A DNA stretch of 64,000 bases from Taiwanofungus camphoratus (GCA_003999685.1 CP021225.1:682001-746000), one strand, 5' to 3'. Shown: positions 10,288 to 21,657, counted from the stretch's first letter. The notes: generated by a model not told the origin, from the letters alone. Numbers and translations: made by a program.

Positions 10288-10841
10288 TGATACAATTTCT
10301 TTCATCGCATATCTTATCGGTCGGACCTCGGATCGGTCCCGTGACCTTTCGCTTCTAGGACGGGCCTCGGGTAGGCCCAACTTCTTCGCGCAGCATCTTG
10401 ACTCATCGCTGCTTACGGTACGGGCCCCGGACGGGCCCCGGTTACTCATGGACTCTGACTCATATCGGGCCCCGCTTACACATTCCGTCTTACGCTTACT
10501 GATTGCTAATACGGCCCGATGACTCATATCGCCTTACTTACGCTTACTCATGCTGGTTCTTAGACCACGTGCCATGGTCCGTGCGCAGAGTAGAATACGT
10601 ATATAAGGCCCTGTACTTTGTAGGTCGGACCTTAAGTTCGATCTGGTTACCAAGTAGCTAGTTACCACTAGCAATCTTATACTCGTATCTTGCGACCTCT
10701 CGCTTCGTACCTGAGTACTCGCTCGACTCTATCGACTTCGCCCAGGAGGACATACGCAGTGTCCATAAAGCCTCACTACTATCCCTAGTAGCCAGGTCCT
10801 CACGTTCGAGGCTTTCCGGTCGTTGATACCAGCTTGTATCA
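10288..10841 (+). repeat. 3' LTR of family A copy A2
   Basis: A 554-base LTR, TGATACA to TGTATCA, preceded by a G-rich polypurine tract. It appears identical to the LTR at 3770-4323. A TATA box lies at 10600-10606. Family B sequence resumes at 10842. Confidence 0.95.
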
Positions 10842-12103
10842 CCCCGAGTACGAGCAAGGCACACACGCGCACACCCATACCGAAACATTCAGGAAACAGT
10901 GCCCCCATTGGCAGCGTCCGACGATCTGTACGATCAGTGGAGGCTTGCGCATCGCACTGCCTGGGCCCTGGTGGATGCCGATCTACGGCCAGAAATAGAC
11001 ACCCGGCTGTTGGCTTGGCCGGACCTGTGGGAGTTGACGAACATTTATCGGACACTGGTCATTGTCGCACGAGAGGCTGGCAGCTTGGCCACACTCGAAT
11101 GAAGGCAAACAGGCCTTGGGCCAAATGGCAACAACCCGACAACGTGGCAGTTGGCCACTCTCCACATAGATGCAAGCCGAGCAGCCCGCAACCTGCTCGC
11201 CGTCCTCATGCACTCCCCTCTAATGGGCGTCATAGACAACCTGATACCGCCACGACATCAGGCCAGAACACAGGCCCCTTCTGTCAGTGAGGGCCCGTCC
11301 AACTCTATCACTGGTGGTGCCCCTAGCTCGACCAGTGGGGGGAACTCCCCCTTCTGCATACGATGCCGACAAATGGGACATTGGAGCCATGACTGCATGC
11401 ATACCAGTGATGACGATATCCCTTCCGACCAGTCCGACACCCTCCGACCACGAGCCAGGGTCAAATCAGAACAAGAGGGGTCAGACGCTGAGGGTTCGAT
11501 CGTTGGGGCGACGAGTCCTTGAGAGGGGGGTAATGTTACAAGGCGGTAATGGTGTGAACTTACATTTTATTTCTCTTCACTATACCGGACTAGCGGGTCG
11601 TGTACACTTACAATTATCACCATTATTCCTGACGGGCTGACCGTCACCCGCTTAGTTATGGACTGTTCCTCAGAAGGGACCACTTGGGCCTCTGACTTAT
11701 GGACGCTTAGGTGCTGGTACCCGTGGGAGTGAGGGCTGGCTTGCCCTAAACCCACCATAGTACTTAAGGGGTTGGCTCACTGCGGAGCACCCCAATCTTG
11801 TCCTCCTTAGTTACACTGTGTACTTTGGTGCCGTCGTTACCATTTGTACTTTACGACTGGGCTTAGGCCCCTATACCTTTGTCTATTCAACGGGTCGCCT
11901 TAGACCATCTATATCCTTGTGACTACACTAGGACTTAGGCTGTGACTTAGCCCGCAACTCTCTCGAGACCGTTGGGCTAGCGGTTGAAGACTTAGACGTG
12001 TACTCGTCGTCAGCCAGGCTGACTCCTCGTTTACACTTTACGCCTGACTACTCAATGACCCCCCATCACGGTAGTCACCTACGGGCGTAGACCCCCCGTA
12101 ACA
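10842..12103 (+). mobile_element. Family B gypsy element, copy B1, 3' remnant with LTR
   Basis: This segment is the 3' end of a second gypsy family and is homologous to 20393-21657 in copy B2. It includes the post-pol zinc-knuckle frame (about 11151-11522), the polypurine tract and a 3' LTR. The A array is inserted into it, so the rest of B1 lies left of the window. B1 itself lies in element C, whose sequence resumes at 12104. It differs from B2 by roughly two per cent in the LTR by eye, so it is somewhat older than B2. Confidence 0.9.
11534..12103 (+). repeat. 3' LTR of family B copy B1
   Basis: A 570-base LTR starting TGTTACA and ending GTAACA, directly after a G-rich tract. It is about 98 per cent identical by eye to the two LTRs of B2. 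Confidence 0.93.
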
Positions 12104-12321
12104 CTTCTTCAGCGTCTGACCCTATCTTAGTCCATTTACCGGAATCCCCTCAGCTATCCTCTACGCTCCCATCAGCTTCGCGTTCCCCTCCAATTCCTTC
12201 TATTACACTTTCCGACGCTTCTACGACCCAATCTTCTTCAGCTAGCATCAACTCAGCATTGAACCCATCTTTGACCGCACCCATTTTAGCTAATCCCCTA
12301 TATCCTATTTCTGTGTCAACC

Positions 12322-15086
12322 ATGAACGCACCTCCACTCATGCCACCTCAAGGAGATCGTACATCCCCCACCTTCGATCCTGACCAGCCTAGGACCATCC
12401 GAAGGTATTTCCAGGACTTAGAGTCACTTTTTGTCCGCTGCCAGATAGCGGATGAGGCAACGAAGAAACACTGGACTACTCGTTACCCTCCTATTGATGT
12501 TTCGGACCTATGGGAGTCCCTCCCTGAGTGTTCCGATGTCACGAAGACCTACGAAGACTTCAAGAAGGAGATTAGAAGCCTCTACCCAGACACAGAGGAC
12601 GATAGAATGTGGTCTATGTCTGACTTGGATCAGTTGATAGGAGAACGTGCTAGAATTGGAATCAACAATGCGGCAGACTTAGGAAGCTTCTATCGTGAGT
12701 TTTATGCCATCACGAAGTATCTAATTTCGAAAAATAGGTTGTCTACCATTGAGCAAAGCCGTGCTTTCACGAGGGCCTTCCAGCCTTCGCTATGGGCTCG
12801 CGTGTCTACTAGGTTACAGCTAAAGTTCCCTGATCACTTACCCGATGATCCCTACACCTTGGACCAGCTACATAGCGCAGCGAAGTTCATACTCCTTGGC
12901 ACTTCTACGACTCTTACCTCTGCTACGACTATAACTGCTTCGACCACTGCCGTGCCCGTGGGGGGCTCATCGCTAAAGATAGAGGATCTACAGACGTTCG
13001 CAGAGATCCTCACGAAGTCCGTAACCAGTGCGCTAGCTCCTGTTCTTGTGAACCAGCGACCCCCTCGATTGGACAGCTCGCGCGGTGAGCACACTCATGT
13101 GGAAGGCCAGTACTGTCACTATTGCGGGGACTTGGACTGCTGCACTAGGTGTTGCAAGCACATTGAGCAAGACATCAAGGATGGCAAGTGCAAGCGCAGC
13201 CCAGATGGAAAGATAGTACTGCCAAATGGAAATTTCGTACCCAGAACGATCCCAGGACATATGATTCGCGATAGGCTTTATGAATATCATCGACGAAATG
13301 GCACGAATTCCTCCCCACAGCTCCTATTCGAAATCGACAATCGCCTAAATGTGCCTGCATTCTCACTATCCGCCAAGGATCGTATAGCCGCTTTAGAACA
13401 CGAGATTTACCAACTTCGGAGACGTCGCGAAGTCTTCAATGGTGTGGAAGTACCCCAGCGCAGAAGGCAGGGTGCTCCTAACGTGCAGTCTGATCCTAGA
13501 AACCCACCCATAGCCAACGCACCTCCAATAGGACGCGCTCAGCATCCAGTAGTGGATCCCCCTGCTAACCAAGATGCCCCAGTGGCAGAGGCGCAGAACC
13601 AGACCCCTCCTACCATTCTAAGGCGATCCAATTATCCTTCTAATTCAGCGCCTTCACCTCCAAAGCCTGCGAATGCATCCGATCCGCCCATGAACTCATC
13701 GGAGCATGCCTCGTCTACACCTAACGTACCAGCCCAATCAGCATCACAGGCAGCCATTCCACCGCCCACTCCACCAGTACATCCTTTCGCTAATGCTCGA
13801 GATGCTACTTACGCACCTCCGAATCTTCGAAATTTCGCAGCAGCTTCGAAGCCTACAGCAGACAAGGGCAAGAACGTGGCCTATAAGATGATCACACCGG
13901 TTCATCAGGAGAAACTTACAGAGGAAATATTCGCGCGATCTATGAGAACACCAGTGGTTACACTAATGCCCGAGGAGCTACTATCTATATCCCCGGATGT
14001 TCGTGCGCGATATCGCGAGGCTATCACCCCTAAACGTGTGCCTATGGACCCTAAGGCTACTCATATGGCTCAAATTACGAAACTCTCAGACGATCTCGCT
14101 TCTAAAACGACGCTAGCAACCTCCGAACTATCGTGCCACGGTGAACCCCTTGTCCCTGGTTCGACCATCATTCCAGACCCCTACGAAACGTACTTACGAC
14201 ACGTACTCGGAAAGGAAGAACCCTCCGAAATTATAGTAGCCCGCAACTCGAACTCTATCCGTTCTATTGAAGCCCTAATCGACAACAAAGAGCGAATCGA
14301 ATGCATCATGGACCCTGGTTCACAAGTGGTTGCGATGTCAGAGCAAGTCTGTTATGCCTTAGGACTAATCTACGACCCTTCCGTGCAGCTAAATATGCAG
14401 TCTGCTAATGGCAGTATTGACCGTTCCTTAGGACTGGTTCGAAATGTCTCGTTCCAAGTAGGCGACATCGTGTTGTACCTATAGATGCACGTCATACGCA
14501 ATCCCTCCTACGATATCCTTCTAGGCCGTCCCTTCGATGTGGTAACCGAGAGTGTGGTTAAGAACTTCGGAAACGAGGAGCAGACCATCACGATCGTATG
14601 CCCGAATACGAGCGAAGTCGCGACCATCTCTACGATGCCTCGAGAACGTCAAAAGTTCTTACCAGCCCATCATCATAGTTGCCCCCACGCGAACTCTTCG
14701 AATCATTTGCGATCGGGTTTTTAGACTTCGAGGATTTGAGAAATCAAGGAGAGGTCACCCTGGTCGTTGAGTACGAATCTGATACCCCTAAAATCGTGTC
14801 TTTCGCTGCTGTAAATGCAGCAGATAACAATTCTGTTCCTGCGCTCTATCTATCAGTCTCTAACTCTGTGTCTAGCTATCTGCAGTCTCTCTATTTTAGC
14901 GAAACTTCGAAAGTCTCGGAAGGTCCTGCTGATCATACTAGGTGGCTATCTGGCTTTCTAGCAGCAGCAACACTGCCCGAGGCTCCCTTCCTTTCACACG
15001 ATAATCCGAATTCTCTCCCTATGCTTTCGCTTTCCGCCTCTAAAGACATATCCTCTATCCCCATTCCAGGTCACAGGAACGCTATG
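12322..15086 (+). pseudogene. Gag and protease region of element C (broken)
   Basis: This region encodes a Gag-like protein starting near the first ATG at 12322. It has a helical capsid-like part, an unusual Cys/His-rich cluster (HYCGDLDCCTRCCKH), a long proline-rich linker and an aspartic-protease-like segment around IMDPGSQVVAMSEQ. The protease motif reads DPGSQ instead of the commoner DSGA or DTGA. The upstream end may be missing because of the B1 insertion. The region is interrupted by B2 and is not a single open frame, so it is treated as a fossil. Confidence 0.7.
15082..15086 (+). repeat. Target-site duplication of B2, left copy
   Basis: CTATG directly before the B2 5' LTR. The same five bases follow the 3' LTR at 21658-21662. 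Five-base duplications are usual for Ty3/gypsy integrases. Confidence 0.93.
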
Positions 15087-15657
15087 TGTTACAAGGCGGT
15101 GATGGTGCGAACTTACATTTTCATTTCTCTTCACTATACCGGACTAGCGGGTCGTGTACACTTACAATTATCACCATTATTCCTGACGGGCTGACCGTCA
15201 CCCGCTTAGTTATGGACTGTTCCTCAGAAGGGACCACTTGGGCCTCTGACTTATGGACGCTTAGATACTGGAACCCGTGGGAGTGAGGGCTGGCTTGCCC
15301 TAAACCCACCATAGTACTTAAGGGGTTGGCTCACTGCGGAGCACCCCAATCTTGTCCTCCTTAGTTACACTGTGTACTTTGGTGCTGTCGTTACCATTTG
15401 TACTTTACGACTGGGCTTAGGCCCCTATACCTTTGTCTATTCAACGGGTCGCCTTAGACCATCTATATCCTTGTGACTACACTAGGACTTAGGCTGTGAC
15501 TTAGCCCGCAACTCTCTCGAGACCGTTGGGCTAGCGGTTGAAGACTTAGACGTGTACTCGTCGTCAGCCAGGCTGACTCCTCGTTTACACTTCGCGCCTG
15601 ACTACTCAACGACCCCCCGTCACGGTAGTCACCTACGGGCGTAGACCCCCCGTAACA
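15087..15657 (+). repeat. 5' LTR of B2
   Basis: A 571-base LTR from TGTTACA to GTAACA. It is identical by eye to 21087-21657. Confidence 0.95.
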
Positions 15658-15860
15658 TTAGGACAAGATTCCCTACAAACTCTATCTCAGGATAGCGAAT
15701 TAGAACGCGAACAAGCGGAAGAAACCGGACCCTCACCAACGTCCTCATAGGAAGGATTGGATAAGACCAGTGTCCCCGTTGGAAGGGACTGGCAGGAGGA
15801 TCACTTGACTACAAGTGCGTACCATCAGTGTTGAGTTGAAGGAAAAGAAACACCGGAAAG

Positions 15861-18800
15861 ATGGAGAAGTTCCTGGCGATAGTCTGGAGAGCTATCACCT
15901 GGCGAAGAAAATTGAAGGAAGGAAGGGAGGAAGACCACATACCCCGACCAGAAACAACAGAAGAAGCAGCCCTAGGGATCCCCTGGGATGGACCGCTTAC
16001 CCCAAGCGACGATGACCTCAGACTTTCTCAGCCCTCCACTGAAGCCCTCGAACAGGGGCAGAGAGGCACAGGCTCCAGGCAAGAACACCGACACAACCAC
16101 CCCAATACAGCTCTGACACCTCATCACTGGAAGAAGAGGAGCTGCTACCGATGCAGGAAGCCAGGACACTTGGTCAAGGCATGCCCGGAGCCCAGGAAAA
16201 TCAGAAAGGAAGGACACAGAGATGTGGCCCTAGGGGAAGCTGACGATGAACACGATAATCCACACAAAGGCGAACCCAGACTTCCACAACCTTCCAATGA
16301 TGCCGGGAGAGACAGGGAACTGGAACTGCACCACTCGTCAAACTCAGATGACTTCGCCTTGGAGGAAACCCAGCCATATCCGGTCCCACCAGCAGACTAC
16401 TGGAGCAGTGAAGAAACGGAGGAATCCTTAGGAACGTCCACCGTAGAGTCCATTGAACAGAAACGGTTCCCTCATTTTGAGCACTTCACTGATGCCCCAG
16501 GAGGGGAATCAATGGCTGAAGGCACAGGGAAACCTGCGCAAAGAAACTTGGACAAGTCAAAGACCAGTAAGGACCCGACCATCTCAATGGGGGCCACAAT
16601 CACAGGATATCGGAAAGGAACCACTCTGTATGTAGAAGGTTATGTCGTCGCCGGGAAAAAGGCCATTGCTGTGAGACCACTAATCGATAGCGGAGCCGAT
16701 GCCAACCTCATACACCCTGACCTTGTGGAACGATGGGGACTGCCCACACGACCGCTACCTCGGAAGGTACGAAGTACGACCATTGACGGGACCCCCAACA
16801 GGGGTGGACCAATTACCCATCGAGTTGAAGGGAGCATACGGCTTGAAGGGTATGACATACCCACAAACTTCTATGTATCAGACATCGGGGACCTCGAAGT
16901 AGTGCTGGGCAACCCTTGGTTGATTCAAGTCAACCCGCAGATCGATTGGCCGAAAGGGACCCTCACGGTTGACCTGGACAGGATTAAGGAATGGCAGGGG
17001 TACTATGCTTGGATCATGGACCAGCCTACCACGGACGGCATCCCATTGTGCCGAGCCTCTGCACACGAGGACGATGATGAGCTAGAAACCATCCTATGTG
17101 CTTATACAAGGGGAGAAGGGGTCTTAGGCATGTTCAACGATCAACCGGAACCCCTATTCGATGAAATGGGCCTGCTGCAGCCACCCAAGAAGTCTCAACC
17201 ATCGTTAGATCGGAACAGCCATGTAAGGGGCTCAAAACGGTTCATAGCCACCGCCAGGCAGACAAGCGCACCACTGACACCCCCTGAGGAGGGGCCACAG
17301 ATTGAAGACCTGGTGCCTGAGTACTTACTCGACTACCGGGACCGCTTTGAAAAGGCGGCCGCTGCTCGATTCCCTGCTTCGAGACCATGGGACCACGCTG
17401 TGGAGACAAAGCCTGACTTTGTACCTAAGAAGTGCGGGGTAATTGCATTATCCCTGGCTGAACAAGCAGAGATGGACAAGTTCCTTGACGAGAACCTGGC
17501 GAAAGGATATCTACGGGACTCAAAGTCACCCATGGCCTCCCCAGCATTTTTTGTGGCAAAAAAGGATGGTACACTCAGGCCCTGTCAGGATTACCGATAC
17601 CTCAACAACAGCACGGTGAAAGATGCATACCCACTCCCACTCATTGGAGAGCTCATCGACAACCTGCAAAAGGCAACCATATTCACGAAGCTGGACCTCC
17701 GAAATGGCTACAACAATGTACGCATCAGGGAGGGCGACCAGTGGAAGGGAGCGTTCATGGTGAATCACCACGGAACCAAGAAGCTAGTTGAACCAACGGT
17801 AATGTTCTACGGCATGTGCAATGCCCCGGCCACCTTCCAGCGGCTTATGAATGATGGGTTTCAAGACATGCTTGCGGAAGGATGGTTAGCCATTTATATG
17901 GACGACATCCTGATCTACTCCGATGATGCTACCATCCACCGAGAACGGACACGCCGGGTACTGCAACGCTTGCAGGAGATGGACCTTTTTGTGAAACCGG
18001 AAAAGTGTGCCTTTGATGTACAAGAAGTTGAGTTTCTGGGAATGACCATCACACCGGGCCACATCCATATGGACACTGGCAAGCTGCGGGGCATCGATGA
18101 ATGGCCCATACCGACCAAAGTCAAGGATGTGGAACGATTCCTGGGCCTTGCCAATTACTATCGACGGTTTATACGCGGATTCTCGGACATCGCCCACCCC
18201 CTGAATACACTTAAGAAAAAGGGGGTAGCTTGGAACTGGTCGAACAAGTGCCAGGCAGCCTTCGAGGCACTTAAACGCCGTTTTTGTGAGGCCCCAGTAC
18301 TCACCATGCCCGACCCTGAGAAACCGTTTGTAATCGAGGCCGATGCCTCACTGGTTGCAACAGGTGCAGTACTGCAACAGGAGGGCCCTGATGGGAAACT
18401 TCACCCGGTGGCATTCCTTTCAAAATCGCTGAAGGAAGCAGAACGGAACTATCAGATCTATGATAGGGAACTACTGGCAATCGTACGAGCACTTGAGGAA
18501 TGGCGTCACCACCTGGAGGGCGCAAAGCACCCGGTCACGGTTATAACGGACCACAAGAACCTGACATACTTCAGAGAAGCCCAACGGCTAACACGACGCC
18601 AGGCACGATGGCAACTGCTGCTATCGCAGTTTGACTTACTACTGGAGAATCGAAAGGGTAAACGACTCGTAGTGGCGGACGCCCTATCACGTAGACCAGG
18701 ACATCCAGGGGGTGAGAGGGACAATGAGGACATTGTCCTCTTACCAGAAACACTGTTTGCAAAGGCAGTTAATGTTGACCTCATCGAGCGCATCCGGCAA

Positions 18801-20294
18801 CACCGAAGTCGTGACAGCATGGTCATCGAGACGATTGACGCTTTAAAACGGGGGAAAGTACCACCATTCAAGGGCACTGGATTTGCACACACAACATTGG
18901 CCGATTGGGATGTGCAGGATGGATTGATTCTGTACAAAAATCGAATCTACGTACCCCCTAGTGACGACTTGCGCAGAGAAGTTATTCGACTTTGCCATGA
19001 CACCCCAGCTATGGCCCATCCAGGAGCACAGGGAACGTTTGCCATTGCCAGAAGGGACTGGTTCTGGGATGGCATGGCCACGTTTATTGAAAACTATGTG
19101 AAAGGCTGCGCCAAATGTCAGGAGAATAAGGTCAACACACATCCAACACGACCACCAATGCAACCCATCCCAACGGAACCGAACTCCAGGCCGTTCTCAC
19201 ACATCTCAGTCGACTTCATCACAGACCTGCCAGAATCGTGTGGATCTGACGCACTAATGGTAGTGGTGGACCGAGAACTGTCCAAAGGGATAGTCCTGGT
19301 TCCTTGCAACAAGACCATCGATGCAGTAGGAACAGCCGAGGCACTCCATCAGAACGTTTACCGGCGATATGGGCTACCTGACAGAATCATATCGGACCGA
19401 GGCCCACAGTTTGCAGCAACGGTGTTCCGGGAGTGGTGCAAGCTGACAGGTGTCAAAGCGGCCATGAGCACTGCCTACCATCCGCAGTCTGATGGAAGCA
19501 CTGAGCGTGTCAATCAGGAACTCGAAGCCGCATGGAGGATCCTGTGTGCCAACAATCCTCATAACTGGGCAAAGTTTATCCCGGAATTTGAATTCGCACA
19601 CAATCAGGTGCCGCATGCTGGAAGAAGGGAGTCACCATTCAAGCTGATTATGGGATACGATCCAAAGGCAATCGGATCACCAAAGGCATCAGAAAGGTAC
19701 CCATCAATCAAGGACCGACTCTTAGCTATCGGAGAGTTCAGAAAGGAAGCACTGGCAGCACAGGATCTAGCTGCGCAGTTGATGGCAGAAAGGGCTCGAA
19801 CCACATGGCAGCCATTTGAGAAGGGGACGCAGGTTTGGCTAGAAGCAACTAACCTCCGCCTAAAGACCCCGAGGAAGTTTTCCCCAAAGCGAGTGGGACC
19901 ACTCAAGATAGCCGAAGTCCTAGGACCGCTAACGTACAAGCTTCAGCTACCAAGGGCATGGAAGATACATCCAGTATTCCATGCATCACTGTTGACACCA
20001 TACAGGGAAACCAAGGAACATGGTCCGAACTTCACAAGGCCGCCCCCAGAATTAGTCGATGGCGATGAAGAATACGAAGTCGAAGCCATTCACGGGCATC
20101 GTGCCCAACGTGGGAAATGGCAGTTCCTAATCAAATGGGTTGGATGGCCGAACTCTGCTAATACATGGCAGTCCGAGGCGGACTTAAGGAACTCGCCCGA
20201 CCTTCTGGAGGAATATAAGAAGGTCAACAGGTTGCCTGCAAGGCCCCAGGTCAACGCCCGCTACACCCGGATCTGCAGAGCTGCATACAGCTGA
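15861..20294 (+). CDS. Zinc knuckle-protease-RT-RNase H-integrase-chromodomain polyprotein of B2
   Basis: A single 1477-residue frame with a true ATG. It starts with a charged leader and a CX2CX4HX4C knuckle (CYRCRKPGHLVKAC, near residue 95), then an aspartic protease (LIDSGADANLIHP), a reverse transcriptase with YMDD at 17895-17906 (about residue 679), RNase H, an HHCC integrase domain, an integrase core (SDRGPQF, HPQSDGSTERVNQ) and a C-terminal chromodomain (LIKWVGWPNSANTWQ). Compared with family A, a Gag capsid domain of several hundred residues is absent upstream. The copy may therefore depend on Gag from related elements, which is inference. Confidence 0.93.
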   Translation: MEKFLAIVWRAITWRRKLKEGREEDHIPRPETTEEAALGIPWDGPLTPSDDDLRLSQPSTEALEQGQRGTGSRQEHRHNHPNTALTPHHWKKRSCYRCRKPGHLVKACPEPRKIRKEGHRDVALGEADDEHDNPHKGEPRLPQPSNDAGRDRELELHHSSNSDDFALEETQPYPVPPADYWSSEETEESLGTSTVESIEQKRFPHFEHFTDAPGGESMAEGTGKPAQRNLDKSKTSKDPTISMGATITGYRKGTTLYVEGYVVAGKKAIAVRPLIDSGADANLIHPDLVERWGLPTRPLPRKVRSTTIDGTPNRGGPITHRVEGSIRLEGYDIPTNFYVSDIGDLEVVLGNPWLIQVNPQIDWPKGTLTVDLDRIKEWQGYYAWIMDQPTTDGIPLCRASAHEDDDELETILCAYTRGEGVLGMFNDQPEPLFDEMGLLQPPKKSQPSLDRNSHVRGSKRFIATARQTSAPLTPPEEGPQIEDLVPEYLLDYRDRFEKAAAARFPASRPWDHAVETKPDFVPKKCGVIALSLAEQAEMDKFLDENLAKGYLRDSKSPMASPAFFVAKKDGTLRPCQDYRYLNNSTVKDAYPLPLIGELIDNLQKATIFTKLDLRNGYNNVRIREGDQWKGAFMVNHHGTKKLVEPTVMFYGMCNAPATFQRLMNDGFQDMLAEGWLAIYMDDILIYSDDATIHRERTRRVLQRLQEMDLFVKPEKCAFDVQEVEFLGMTITPGHIHMDTGKLRGIDEWPIPTKVKDVERFLGLANYYRRFIRGFSDIAHPLNTLKKKGVAWNWSNKCQAAFEALKRRFCEAPVLTMPDPEKPFVIEADASLVATGAVLQQEGPDGKLHPVAFLSKSLKEAERNYQIYDRELLAIVRALEEWRHHLEGAKHPVTVITDHKNLTYFREAQRLTRRQARWQLLLSQFDLLLENRKGKRLVVADALSRRPGHPGGERDNEDIVLLPETLFAKAVNVDLIERIRQHRSRDSMVIETIDALKRGKVPPFKGTGFAHTTLADWDVQDGLILYKNRIYVPPSDDLRREVIRLCHDTPAMAHPGAQGTFAIARRDWFWDGMATFIENYVKGCAKCQENKVNTHPTRPPMQPIPTEPNSRPFSHISVDFITDLPESCGSDALMVVVDRELSKGIVLVPCNKTIDAVGTAEALHQNVYRRYGLPDRIISDRGPQFAATVFREWCKLTGVKAAMSTAYHPQSDGSTERVNQELEAAWRILCANNPHNWAKFIPEFEFAHNQVPHAGRRESPFKLIMGYDPKAIGSPKASERYPSIKDRLLAIGEFRKEALAAQDLAAQLMAERARTTWQPFEKGTQVWLEATNLRLKTPRKFSPKRVGPLKIAEVLGPLTYKLQLPRAWKIHPVFHASLLTPYRETKEHGPNFTRPPPELVDGDEEYEVEAIHGHRAQRGKWQFLIKWVGWPNSANTWQSEADLRNSPDLLEEYKKVNRLPARPQVNARYTRICRAAYS

Positions 20295-20319
20295 CATTCA
20301 GCGGAGGCACGGCACTACG

Positions 20320-20655
20320 ATGTCCACTCATACAGACCCCCGACAGCTATCCGTCTACTTGAACCACAGCGCAGCAAGGGTACGAGACCTCGCACCCCGA
20401 GTACGAGCAAGGCACACACACGCACACCCATACCGAAACATTCAGGAAACAGTGCCCCCATTGGCAGCGTCCGACGATCCGTACGATCAGTGGAGGCTTG
20501 CGCATCGCACTGCTTGGGCCCTGGTGGATGCCGATCTACGGCCAGAAATAGACACCCGGCTGTTGGCTTGGCCAGACCTGTGGGAGTTGACGAACATTTA
20601 TCGGACACTGGTCATTGTCGCGCGAGAGGCTGGCAGCTTGGCCACACTCGAATGA
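20320..20655 (+). CDS. Post-pol helical reading frame of B2
   Basis: A 111-residue frame with an ATG, beginning 25 bases after the pol stop. It has no recognised domain, but its second half is rich in Leu, Ala, Trp and charged residues and looks helical. The matching sequence is present in B1 from 10842, where it starts inside this frame. Together with the next frame it makes a roughly 750-base region between pol and the LTR that is conserved in both B copies. Its role is unknown. Confidence 0.4.
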   Translation: MSTHTDPRQLSVYLNHSAARVRDLAPRVRARHTHAHPYRNIQETVPPLAASDDPYDQWRLAHRTAWALVDADLRPEIDTRLLAWPDLWELTNIYRTLVIVAREAGSLATLE

Positions 20656-20703
20656 AGGCAAACAGGCCTTGGGCCAAATGGCAACAACCCGACAACGTGG
20701 CAG

Positions 20704-21075
20704 TTGGCCACTCTCCACATAGAGGCAAGCCGAGCAGCCCGCAACCTGCTCGCCGTCCTCATGCGCTCCCCTCTAATGGGCGTCATAGACAACCTGATAC
20801 CGCCACGACATCAGGCCAGAACACAGGCCCCTTCTGTCAGTGATGGTCCACCCAACTCTATCACTGGTGGTGCCCCTAGCTCGACCAGTGGGGGGAGCTC
20901 CCCCTTCTGCATACGATGCCGACAAATGGGACATTGGAGCCATGACTGCATGCATACCAGTGATGACGATATCCCTTCCGACCAGTCTGACACCCTCCGA
21001 CCACGAGCCAGGGTCAAATCAGAACAAGAGGGGTCAGACGCTGAGGGTTCGATCGTCGGGGCGACGAGTCCTTGA
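20704..21075 (+). CDS. Post-pol zinc-knuckle reading frame of B2
   Basis: An open frame of about 123 residues with no ATG at its listed start (TTG). It contains a classical CX2CX4HX4C knuckle (CIRCRQMGHWSHDC), a Ser/Gly-rich linker before it and an acidic tail. B1 encodes nearly the same protein at 11151-11522. This is a second knuckle in addition to the one in pol, as in family A. How it would be translated is not clear from the sequence. Confidence 0.45.
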   Translation: MATLHIEASRAARNLLAVLMRSPLMGVIDNLIPPRHQARTQAPSVSDGPPNSITGGAPSSTSGGSSPFCIRCRQMGHWSHDCMHTSDDDIPSDQSDTLRPRARVKSEQEGSDAEGSIVGATSP

Positions 21076-21086
21076 GAGGGGGGTAA

Positions 21087-21657
21087 TGTTACAAGGCGGT
21101 GATGGTGCGAACTTACATTTTCATTTCTCTTCACTATACCGGACTAGCGGGTCGTGTACACTTACAATTATCACCATTATTCCTGACGGGCTGACCGTCA
21201 CCCGCTTAGTTATGGACTGTTCCTCAGAAGGGACCACTTGGGCCTCTGACTTATGGACGCTTAGATACTGGAACCCGTGGGAGTGAGGGCTGGCTTGCCC
21301 TAAACCCACCATAGTACTTAAGGGGTTGGCTCACTGCGGAGCACCCCAATCTTGTCCTCCTTAGTTACACTGTGTACTTTGGTGCTGTCGTTACCATTTG
21401 TACTTTACGACTGGGCTTAGGCCCCTATACCTTTGTCTATTCAACGGGTCGCCTTAGACCATCTATATCCTTGTGACTACACTAGGACTTAGGCTGTGAC
21501 TTAGCCCGCAACTCTCTCGAGACCGTTGGGCTAGCGGTTGAAGACTTAGACGTGTACTCGTCGTCAGCCAGGCTGACTCCTCGTTTACACTTCGCGCCTG
21601 ACTACTCAACGACCCCCCGTCACGGTAGTCACCTACGGGCGTAGACCCCCCGTAACA
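21087..21657 (+). repeat. 3' LTR of B2
   Basis: A 571-base LTR identical by eye to 15087-15657, preceded by a polypurine tract ending at 21086 and followed by the CTATG target duplication. Confidence 0.95.

Larger units (their letters stand above)
3770..10841 (+). mobile_element. Ty3/gypsy chromovirus, family A, copy A2 (looks whole)
   Basis: A complete 7072-base element with 554-base LTRs at both ends, a gag frame, a pro-pol frame, a post-pol zinc-knuckle frame, and a polypurine tract at 10275-10287. The LTRs look identical, so it is young. It is the last unit of a tandem array and lies inside element B1: the sequence right after 10841 continues as family B sequence that matches 20393 onwards. 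The left border of the array and its target duplication are outside the window. Confidence 0.95.
15087..21657 (+). mobile_element. Family B gypsy chromovirus, copy B2, with intact ends
   Basis: A 6571-base element with 571-base LTRs, a single long pol frame, and a post-pol region with a zinc knuckle. The two LTRs look identical by eye and the CTATG target duplication is intact, so the insertion is very recent. It lies inside element C, between the protease part and the RT part. No capsid-type gag domain is visible between the 5' LTR and the zinc knuckle at the start of the pol frame. Confidence 0.95.
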
